Positions 11,100-21,312 of a stretch of 64,000 bases of DNA are shown here, in pieces; the first letter of the stretch is position 1; the number at the start of each line of letters is the position of its first letter. The translations under genes and the position numbers were made by a program. The stretch covers positions 186,001 to 250,000 of the forward strand of contig LLCB01000003.1 of assembly GCA_001414345.1 (NCBI GenBank), written 5' to 3'. The DNA is from Hymenoscyphus infarciens (lineage: Eukaryota; Ascomycota; Leotiomycetes; Helotiales; Helotiaceae). The notes under the pieces are model-generated. The model ran no database searches. It was not told the DNA's origin and saw nothing but the letters and a program-made list of their open reading frames with translations.

Positions 11100-12180
11100 T
11101 CTCGATCGTTATATAGCGATTAAAATAGCGATTTAAGCTAGAGTAAGATATAATAATACTAACTTTATAGAGATAGCTAGAGAGTTTAAATATAGTAGCG
11201 TATCTATATATAATCTTAAATAAGAGCTTTTAGTAGAAGTAGCTCTTATCTCTTATTCTTACTATAAAGCTAAACTAGAGCCTAGACCTGCCTAGAATAC
11301 TACTATAAAGGCATTTATTTAAGAGCTTCTAGTACGAGATAATAAGATTATAGTAGATAAGATAGTAGATTATATATATAACGTATTTAATCTTTAGCTC
11401 TTAAAGTAGTAGATATATAGAATATATAAGAGTATAGAGATATTATATAAGAAGTTAGAATACTTCGTAAGTTAGTAGAAGCTTTAATTAATATAAGTAT
11501 AGAGAGATAAATCGGCTAAGTAGGAAGATAAGAGACTTATATTCCTTAATAAATCTACCTCTAATAAGGCTACTAGCGCTTAATAATATAGATAGGCGCT
11601 AATTAGAATAAGAGTATACTTAAAGAGATAGTTAAAGTAATTAAGAGTTTAGAGTATATTACTAGTATATATACTTAATAAATAGCTATTATTTATTATA
11701 TTCTAGAGAGCGATTATAGTAGAGATATTTAAGAAGTAGTTAGAGAAAGATATTCTACTATAGTATAATTAAACGCCTAGTAATTAAGATATTATTATAA
11801 TAGATAATTACTCTATCTACTATAGCTCTTATATTAGAGAGATATAGAAAAAGAGAGAGATAACTATTAAGTACTTACTACTATATTACTCTTAATTTAA
11901 TCCTATTAAATTAAGCTTTAAAGACTTTAAAGCCTCTATTTAACGCTATTATAAGTAAGCGTATATCTCTCTTAATTACAACAGCTTTAAAGGCTTTTTA
12001 TAAGAGTAAATACTCTATATAAGTAAAGGAGAGAGCGCTAAAAAGAGAGTTCGTAGCTACTTTAAGAATTGCTTTTATATTATAGAGTAGCGTATAATAC
12101 GTTGAATTAGCTAAGAAGTAACGAAGAAGAGATTAATAAGTATAGAGTAGGTAAGAAATAAGAGGTATAGAAGAAGAGTA
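11100..12180 (+). pseudogene. RIP-killed IS630/Tc1-type (DD34E) transposase
   Basis: A + strand frame with many TAA/TAG stops still follows the DDE transposase of the Tc1/mariner-IS630 superfamily. All three catalytic positions sit in the same frame: FLNKSTS at about 11,542-11,562, where the first Asp has become Asn (codon 11,548); IIIIDNYSI with an intact GAT at 11,803; and FNPIKLSFKD, where the catalytic acidic residue has become Lys (codon 11,908). Spacing is 84 residues between the first two and 34 between the last two, the DD34E pattern. An N-terminal helix-turn-helix-like part precedes it from about 11,120. Both lost residues lie in TpG contexts and the survivor in ApG, as RIP predicts. 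Edges are approximate; no function remains. Confidence 0.8.
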
Positions 12181-12598
12181 TATTATATTTATTCTTTAAT
12201 TATACTAATAGATTATAAGCTCTTATAATAGCCTCTTGCTACTTTTAATCTTATATATTATAATAGCTTTTATATACTCTTTACTAAGCGTAATTGTTCT
12301 AAAGGTTACTATAAGAGTCGAAGCTATTACTATATTAGTTTAAAGAGAGTAGAAGGTATATAAGTACTCTATAATTATCTCTAAGAAGCTTATATATATA
12401 ATCAAAGTAAGAGGTCGTCCTTTTAAGCTAGCTATAGAATATATTATCTCTAACGCCTAAGATAATAGTAGAGTACTCTCTAATACCTATAACATATATA
12501 TCTACTATCTTATACTAATATTTAATATTATATATAGGTTTTTCAAGGTATAAAGAGTAGAAGTAGATATAGTTGTTTTACTCTTATAAAATTAGTAT

Positions 12599-12898
12599 AA
12601 TAGCACGAAATATACACAACTATAGAAGAGGTATATAGGAGTGCGTTTGACAGAATGACGTATGTAAATACTAGGCTCTAATACAGAAGAAAAGGCTAAA
12701 CTGGCCTTTTCTAACTCTAGGAGAGTAGGCTGCTATATACAAGAGGTTCGGACTATACAAAAGGGTCCGAAACCGAACAACCTCGGCTAATATAAAAGCT
12801 CAAACCTACGTAACCTTCCTAAAACAGACAATATAAGACAACAACTACTGAAACCTCATATATAGCAGGTACTCCCAGCTGTCTAGGATGACGGCATA
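12599..12898. mobile_element. Solo-like LTR, subfamily B
   Basis: About 300 bases close to the LTR at 21,313-21,611, lightly RIP-mutated. Shared landmarks are CACGAAATA, GGAGTGCGTTTG, AGTAGGCTGCTATATACAAG-like and AGCTGTCTAGGATG. It abuts the subfamily A LTR that starts at about 12,901, and no internal sequence follows it, so it looks like a solo or truncated LTR. Confidence 0.75.
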
Positions 12899-12900
12899 TA

Positions 12901-13392
12901 TAACGGCACGAAATACACACAACTACAGTAGAGGCATATAGGAGTACGTATAATAGAATGACGTATATAGATACTAGACACTAATACAGAAGAAAACAAT
13001 AACTGTCCCTCTTCTATACCAAACATAAACGTCTATATATAAGAGTTTAGAAGCTTCTAAGTTCTAATAACAATAATAACCAAGCTCTATCTAATATAGC
13101 TAATACTAAATAATAAGAGCTAAAAAGCTAAATATATAACCTTTGATCCTTTAGAAAGCTAAATATATAATATCTAAACCTTAATCCCTTCTATATATAA
13201 ATATTAGACATTAATACCTTCGGCACTTCGCTTATATAAGTATTAGTTATTTATAATCTTAGTTCTAGGGGTATTAGAGGTATCGGCACTACTTAGAGGT
13301 ATTAGTAGTTTTACGAATACTAATAATTTAGAATAGTGCTATTATATAATAATCTAGCTATTATATAATAATCTAGGATAGTATACTATTAT
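12901..13392 (-). repeat. LTR, subfamily A (3' LTR of the chromovirus)
   Basis: About 490 bases matching 20,503-20,984 along their full length, beginning with GGCACGAAATACACACAAC and ending before the CTCTTCTTT tract. The first 150 bases also match the subfamily B LTRs, so A and B are variants of one family that diverge downstream. It is less mutated than its partner. Confidence 0.8.
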
Positions 13393-14169
13393 ATTCTCTC
13401 TTCTTTAAAAAAAGACTCGTTCTAAGTCTTTAGTTATCGATTAGTATAGTATTAAGTTAATTAAAGTATTATTTATCTTTTTATTATAAAGAATATAACT
13501 TATCTTACTATTATAGTATCTAGTAGTTAGAGTAGAGTTAGTAGCTAGTAGTATTATTATTTAAGAGCTAATCGCTCTTTATTTACTACTATATACTATA
13601 TAATAATAGGATATAAACAGAAAAGAAGCTAATAATTAACTAGTAGATAGAAAGTAGTATACTACTATAGAGTTATTATATTCTTACTATTATTATATAT
13701 TATAATAGTAATTATTAAGTAATAAATAATAATTATAAAGTAATAGCTATTATTATAAGTAGTATATTAGTAGATAACTTTTCTCTAATTCTAACTTCTC
13801 TTCTTCTTTTCTTTTTATCTAAATAATATAAATAGTAAGAATACCTTCTAATTAGGTATATTCTTATATATTAACTTATCTTCTAGAATATATATATATA
13901 TTATATATATATATATATAAAAGTAAGTTCTTCCCTTCTTAATTAGACTTAATTTAAGGCTAATCTAATATAGTAAAATACCTTTTCTATATCCTCCTAG
14001 TATACTTCTAGCTACTTACTAAGTCTACTACGTTTAGTACCTTTAAGTAAAATCTTAGAATAGAGATTATATATATACTTTTAAGAAGCTAAAGTTAAAG
14101 AAGTATAGGTACTATATTAAGTAGAATACTATATATATCCTAATAAGTTTAATTCTAAATATATACTAA

Positions 14170-14780
14170 ATTCGTTCTAACTTAGATAGTTGCTATAGTT
14201 TATTAAGAAGGAGTTTAGTAAGCTTAAGAGTAAGGAGGAGAAGGGGGAGATTAAGAAGGCTATTAAGGCCTTAGATAAGATATTAGTTATTACTAGTATA
14301 AAGATACTAAAGAATAGTTTAGAGATATAGTTTACTCTCCTAGAAGAGACTTAGGCGCTTTATACTAAGGTTACTATAAGTACCTCTTACTTATTAAAGT
14401 AGTTTTAGTTACTAATATTTAATAGTTCTTATACTATATTATAAAGGGTAAGACCTCTGTTTAAACCTAGGTTTAGGTCCTCTTTAAGGCCTATCTAAAG
14501 AGTTTATAGGCGTCTCTTCTAAAGCCGGTTATAAGAGGTTGTTAAGATAAGAAGCGTCCTTATAAGAAGGAGGTAGTAGAGGAAGAGCTAATTTAGGCTT
14601 CTTATACTTAGGAGGGTAGGAAGAAGGATAATAAGTTAGAGGAAGGAGAGGCTATAGCCTAGAGAGGGTTAGTAGGCCTTGTTTTAATAGTAACTTAGTC
14701 TTAGTTCTTTACTTTATTAATTTTAAACATTCCTACTAGTTAGTGTTTTATCTTAGGTTTTTATTATAAGTTTCTTATTA
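14170..14780 (+). pseudogene. Possible decayed extra ORF, antisense to pol, in the chromovirus
   Basis: Between the chromodomain end and the 3' LTR, the + strand holds a K/E-rich frame with a 40-codon run free of stops (from FIKKEFSKLKSKEEKG). In the rest of this frame the stops are mainly TAG and TAA. It reads more protein-like than the - strand, which gives hydrophobic low-complexity text. No domain is recognised. It may be an additional ORF of this retroelement or a fragment of another element inserted there. Confidence 0.35.
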
Positions 14781-17700
14781 AGAGTAACTAGAATTAAAGG
14801 ATATTAATAGAGTTTTATAAATTAACTCTTTTATCTAATTCTTATCTAATTTCTATATATTAAGCTATTTAGAGAAGTATTAGAGTAGTTCTAGCTCTTC
14901 TAGATATTTTATATAAAAGTCTTTTAAATAATATAGTAAACTTTAAAAATTATTTATAAGATACTAAGTAGAATCTAAATTATATCTAACCTATTTTACT
15001 TAATACTATAGTTATCTTCTAAAAAGTCTATTACTAAGTATTTCTTATACTTCTTATTCTTATATACCTTTAATAATATCTAGTAGAGGCTTTAGAGCCT
15101 TTTATCTTAGTAGAGAGGTGTTTAGATCTTTTAAAAGTATATTAAGAGCGAAAATATTATAAATTAATAAGCTTTTAAAAAGTTTTAGCTTATAGAAGTA
15201 TTCTATACTTTCTAATATTTTAAAAGGTTCTATCTACTATTTAATAAGCTTTTAGCTAGAACGATTTATCTTAAGATTTTTAATAAATAAGTAGACTTTA
15301 TCTCTAATATCTTAGTTAATAGCTCTTTAGTACTAGTTTATACTATCCTCTATCTTTTTCTAAGCCTTATCTATGTTATTTTTAGCTATCTTCTAAATAG
15401 AGTATATATATTAGGCTACTTTTACTACCTTATTATAGTTAAGTTATTTCTAGAGAATAGAAGTCTTTAGTATATTTTAGTCTTATAAAGTCTTTAAGTT
15501 AAGTCTAAACTTAAGCTAATAAAAGGTTATACTAATAAATAAGTATAGAAGTATTATTTATACTCTATTTATTAAAGGAATTAATTCACTTTAGTTATCT
15601 TAATAGTAGGTTATAAAAGGCCTTAGTCTCTAATTAATTTATTAGTTTATTATCTCTATCTATCTATCTATTTATTTATAATAGGTAGTACTAAGCTTAA
15701 GCTTAATACTAATTATTTAATAAAATTTAATCTAAAATAATAATATAAATTAAAGTTTTTAATTAGATGTAATTAAGTTAGAGTAATAGCTAAAATAGTA
15801 AATCTATTAAATAAAAAGTTTAACTAGTCTTTTAGCATCTATAGTTAAGTAATAAAGTATTAATACTAAATCCTTTCTAAGTTAGTTAATAAATACTAAT
15901 ATAGTATTAAATCTATATTTATCTTTTAAGAATAATTTAAAGTTTATATATAAATATTATATAAGATAGTTAAGTATAAATAGAGAGTAAAGAAAGCCTT
16001 ATTACTTAGTTTATTAAAGATAGGAGTATTTATAGGCTTAATAATTCCTTATATACTTCTTATAGTTTAAAAACATTCTAGCTTAGTAGTAGTATTATAC
16101 TAATAACTAGTATATCTTTTTTATACTTAGGTAAGTACTAGATACTTAGTTATAGACTTCTTAGATTAGTTTTATATAAAGTTTAGTATTCTTTTAAATA
16201 TAAAGTTAATTCTTAAAAAGTAGTAAATTATCTAATAAGAAGTAGTATTTATCTAGAAGTTTATAACGTTCTTTTTAAAAGGAGTATAGGTTATCTTCTT
16301 TTAACTTCTAAATTATATTTAAACTTATTCCTAGAATAACGTTTAACTAAATTATATTAAGAGAGGTAGACTATTCTTATAAAAAGGTCTAAGTAAGTTT
16401 AATATTAATTTAAGAGTCTAAATAATTAAGTACTAAAAGAGTATATAAGTAGCTATCTACTTTAGCTTAATTATAGGTTTTTAAGTCTTACTTATATTAG
16501 GTTAATATATCTACTTTTTAATTACTCTTCCTAGACGTAAATTAGATCTAGAAGTTAAAGTCTAATAGAAACTCTATCTATTAGACTTACTTAGCTATAA
16601 GTAGCTTAGTTATTATAAAGTATTTTAATAATCTATAATCTAAATATATATTAATACGCTTCTAATATAATATAAGTTTAAAGTACTATTTCTTAAAAGC
16701 TTTTATAATAGTAGATAGCTCTTTATTATAGATCTCCTAGTTCGATTTATAGCTAACTAGGATAATCAAGTAGAACCTAATAAAGTACTAAAGGCTATTA
16801 TATTATTATAAGAATATACCTACTATTACTTCTTCTAAGAAGTCTATTTCTACCTTTATATTATAATTAAGATTAAAGTAGTATAGTATTTAAATTATAA
16901 GTAACCTAGTTCTTAATACTTTAAAAGCTTCTTTATATTTAAGTGTTTATAGAAATAGCTTTATAGAGTATATTATTATAGTTAAGAGTTTAGTAATTTT
17001 AGTATAACCTTTAATAAATTGTTTATAGAATCTTATAAACCTTAGATAAGACTTTATACTTATTATAGTATTAGGTTAGACCTAGTTTTATAAAAGCTTT
17101 ACTTTTTCTAAGTTAACTTTAAGTCCTTTTATAGTTAAGATAAATCCTAAGTATTTAACTCTAGTAATACTAAATTCGCTTTTCTTAATATCTACTTAAA
17201 GTCTTACTTCTTAGAGCTAATTTAGAACCTTTCTAACCTATTCCTTATATTCTTTAATAGTATTTAAATAAATTAAAATGTTATTTAAGTAGATAATATA
17301 GAAGTCGTTTAGATAGTTAATTAAGATATTATTTATATAATATTAATAGATAGTAGAGCTATTATAGAGTCTAAAAGGAAGGACCTTATATTTATATATA
17401 CTATACCTAGTTCTAAATATAGTTATCTCTTTTAAGTTAAAGTCTATTTAGATATAATAAAAAGCTTATCTAATATCTAATTTAGTAAAGATTTTAGCTA
17501 TTCTTATCTTAGAAAGGAGCTTATTAATATAAAGGATTAGGTAAGGATTATTTTAGGTTAAAGCGTTTAGCTTCCTATAATTAATATAGAACTATAACTT
17601 ATTACTATTAGCCTTTTTAATAAAGAGTACTAGAGAAGTAAAAGAGCTATTACTATTAATAATAAACCTCTTATCTAAGTTCTTTATAAGATACTCTTTT

Positions 17701-20502
17701 ATAGCTTTAAGCTTTATAGTTAACTATTAATATAGAGGCGAAAAGGAGTTAGGAAGTAGCTTATTTAAAGTAATCTTATAATTATATTTATAGTAAAGAG
17801 GAAGCTTATTAAAAGCTACTTTTAAGAACACGTTTTTATAGAATAAGTAATACTTTAAAAGTTAGGCTTATATTAGAGCTCTTATCTTATTATTATTTTA
17901 GAGAGAGGCTAATCTCTTATTAATAACCTAATCTAGCTTATAGAGGCTTATTATATAAAATTCTAAATTAAGTTATTTTATATTATAATATATTATATTA
18001 GTACTTATTTTATAGATAAAAGAGTATAGAGTCTAGCCTTTTAAGGCTATACTAATAGTTTATAAAGGCTTTAAACTAAAGTTAGATATTAAAATTTTAA
18101 AAGGTATTATTATAGATAGAAGTAATAACTTAGCTATATTTATAAGTCTACTCTTTTTACGTCTTTCTTATTACTAGATAGTATCTTCCTTTTAATTTAT
18201 ATCTAACTAGTAATTTAAAAAAGGTTTCTAGTTTTAGCTAGAAAGAGAAAGTAAAATTTCATTATTATAGTAAGGAGTTAGAGAGTATTTAGCTAGCTAA
18301 GTAATCTAGTTTTTTAAGAGGTTAAGAAGAACTTTAAAATAGTTTAACCACTTATTACTAATAATTAGGTCTTATTATTTAAGGTCTAAGATAATAAAAG
18401 AGTAGTTATAAATATAATATTTACTATATTTAAATATAGTTATATAAACTAATTTACCTAGCTTTTAATACTATTATTATATCTATAAATAGATATTAAA
18501 TAAAGTAGTTTCTAGATCTTTAAACCTATTACTTTTAATAATTATAAGGCTAGAAGTTAATTTAGAAATAGGTACTTGTTTATTCTTATATCTACTAAAG
18601 CTTATATTTTAATACTATATCTCTATATACTAAGAGTAGTATTTATAAGAAACTGTTTTCCTTCTATAAGCTTAGAAAGGTTAAGTCTAGCTAGATTATA
18701 TTTATATAAGCTTAAGAAGGTATTTTTACCTAGGCCTCTTCGTTTTCTTCTTAACTTAGGTTAGAGTTAGAGTACTTTTTAGGTAGTTGTTCTTTCTTAA
18801 GTTAATTATCCTTCTCTATCTTATTAATACTAAGTAGATTAGGATAGTTAGGCTTAATATGCCTAGGTTTCTTATAATTATAGTACTTTATACTAGTAGA
18901 GAGTTAGTCTATAAACAAAGTCTTTAATCTTTTACTAGTAGAAGAGGGCTTAGAAGTTTAAGAAGTTTTTTAAGAAGTAGAATAAAGTCTATATAAGAGT
19001 AGTAAGGGTTTTATTAAGGAACTAGATAAGGTTTAGTTAGTATTAGGCTTTTAGTATAATAAGCTTATAGTATTAGGTTTTTTAGTACTTATTATACTAG
19101 TTATATATAACTTAGTATTATAACGCTATTCCTTATCTATAAATAATAGATCTCTTACTATCTTATTAAAGTTAGTATTCTAGTACCTTTTACTATTAAC
19201 TAATTAGGTTTAGAGCTAAGGTGTAAGCTTATTCTATATATAGTAGAACTTATCTTACTTAGATACTTCTTTAAGTATTACTATACTTAAAAAGTAACTT
19301 TTAAATTCTATAAAACTTTCTCTTATATAACTCTTCTATCTTATTTAAAGAGACTAAAAGGCGTTCTTTATATCCTCTTTCTTATAACTAGTTAGATAGT
19401 AAGTATTAAGAAGTTTAATTATTTCTTTATAATTCTTAAATACTATCTTACTTATATTAGACTTATATTAAGGCTCTAAGTAGTTCTAGGTAAGTTTTAT
19501 TATTATCTCTTAAATAAGAGCTTTATAAGTTAAAGGTGTTTAATAATAGTTAGTGTTTATATAGAGTTAATTATATATTAATATTCTCTATTACTTATAT
19601 ATAAATAAAACACTATTATCTAAAAGTTTAATTTTCTTTATAATCTTACTTTTAATAGATTAAAGAGCTTTTAGAGTACTTTTAGGTTATAGGCATAGAG
19701 TAGATTATTATAAGGAAGGAATATTAGAGGTAGAGTCTTATTTATAATAATAGTTTAAAGAGATAGAAGGAGGTATTTATATAAGTTAGATAAGACTTAA
19801 ACTTTAGTTATTATTTAGTAGTTATTAACTAATTTACTATACTAGGTCTAATAATTAAGTAATCTAATTATCTTACTCTAAAATTCTCTATTCTTTTTCT
19901 TAATCCTTAGCCTTTATAGCTTAGATTATATCTTATATCTCGTCTATATTAGAGAAGTCTTATTAATCTCTCTAGCTTTTAAGTACTAGGCCTTTACCTT
20001 TATTATTCTTAGGTTTCTTACCGTTCTTAGAGGTATAGTACTAAGTTAAGAACCTTTTAGTAGAAGCTTAACTTTATTTCTTAAAAGAGGGCTCTATACT
20101 TAGGAGCGGAGCTTAGGAGAGACTAGGAGTTACTCTAGATTCTAATATATTAAATATTAAATTAGAGAGAGAGAGTAGGATTAGATTTAGAAGCCTTCTA
20201 GATAACTATTATAAGTCGACTTATTTATTAAATCTAGGGTTATTAGGACTCTTAGGAAATACTTAGCGTATTCTAATCTCTTAATATATATTAAAATATA
20301 ATTTTTACTAGCTATTTATATAAATAATAAACTCTACTATTACTAGCTGTCTAGGTAGTTTCTAATTACCTAGCTATATAAGGATATCGTTATAATATTC
20401 TAAATTAAGTATAAATCGACTTTTAAATAAAGAGTAGTAATAAGCTTAAAGGAGATATTATTAAGGCTATTACTAGCGAAGAAGAGTTATTATTTTTATA
20501 TA

Positions 20503-20984
20503 ATAGTACGAAATATATATAACTATAGTAGAGGTATATAGGAGTGTATATAGTAGAATAACGTATATAGATACTAGATACTAATATATAATAACTATCT
20601 CTTTTTTATACTAAATATAAATGTCTATATATAAGAGTTTAGAAGCTTCTAAGTTCTAAGAATAATAATAACTAAGCTCTGCTTAATATAGCTAATACTA
20701 AATAATAAGAGCTGAAAAGCTAAATATATAACCTCTGATCTTTTAGAAAGCTAAATATATAATATCTAAACCTTAATCTCTTCTATATATAAATATTAGA
20801 TATTAATACCTTTAGTACTTCGCTTATATAAGTATTAGTTATTCGTAATCTCGGTTCTAGAGGTATTAGAGGTATTAGTACTACTTAAGAGTATTAGCAG
20901 TTTCATAAATACTAATAATTCAGAATAGTACTATTATATAATAATCTAGCTATTATATAATAATCTAGGATAGTATACTATTAT
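20503..20984 (-). repeat. LTR, subfamily A (5' LTR of the chromovirus)
   Basis: Partner of the LTR at 12,901-13,392, colinear over about 480 bases. Differences are mostly extra C-to-T or G-to-A changes here, for example in the CACGAAATA and GGAGTGTAT segments. The internal leader just inside it (about 20,330-20,480) also aligns with 22,930-23,110 in the mosaic element. Confidence 0.8.
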
Positions 20985-21312
20985 AGTATACTGTTATAAT
21001 TAGTATAAAGAAGAACTAGATAATAAAAGGTAGATAATAAAAATTAGATAAAAGAGTATAAATAAAGAGATATAAATAATAAATATATAAATAATAAAAG
21101 CATCTCTCTCTCTAATTATACTATTAAAACAGTTATTAAAGCTTATTTTAGTATATATTTATTAATTTACTAGGTTTTTATACTTAATAATAAGGCTCTA
21201 TACACACTAAGCCTAATTTAGTTACAGCTCTATAAGGACTATACCTAATCAAGAGACGCTAAACTCTTTTAGTAAATTTCAAATATTAAACCACTATACT
21301 TTCACTAGGTTA
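20985..21312. other. AT-rich spacer with tRNA-like remnant
   Basis: The left two thirds are simple TAAATA-rich sequence. On the - strand at about 21,308-21,228 there is an A-box-like AGTATAGTGGTTTAA, a perfect 5-bp hairpin (AAGAG/CTCTT) where a class II tRNA would have its variable arm, and a B-box-like GGTATAGTCC. The anticodon stem and acceptor stem do not fold cleanly, so a living tRNA gene is not supported. Confidence 0.3.

Larger units (their letters stand above)
12901..20984 (-). mobile_element. RIP-degraded Ty3/gypsy chromovirus with both LTRs
   Basis: An LTR retrotransposon of about 8.1 kb coded on the - strand, so its 5' LTR is at about 20,503-20,984 and its 3' LTR at about 12,901-13,392. 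Reading down the - strand, a degraded gag region occupies roughly 20.1-18.9 kb, followed by pol. Reverse transcriptase is identified by YLNNILIY at about 17,268-17,291, the RIP-altered form of the YLDD box, preceded by the PF-L-N-type substrate block. The integrase C-terminal module (DKVYLFIKNL and the following pairs) lies at about 15,330-15,180, and a chromodomain at about 15,065-14,880 marks it as a chromovirus. Frames are broken by many TAA/TAG. About 1.4 kb of further sequence separates pol from the 3' LTR. Confidence 0.85.
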
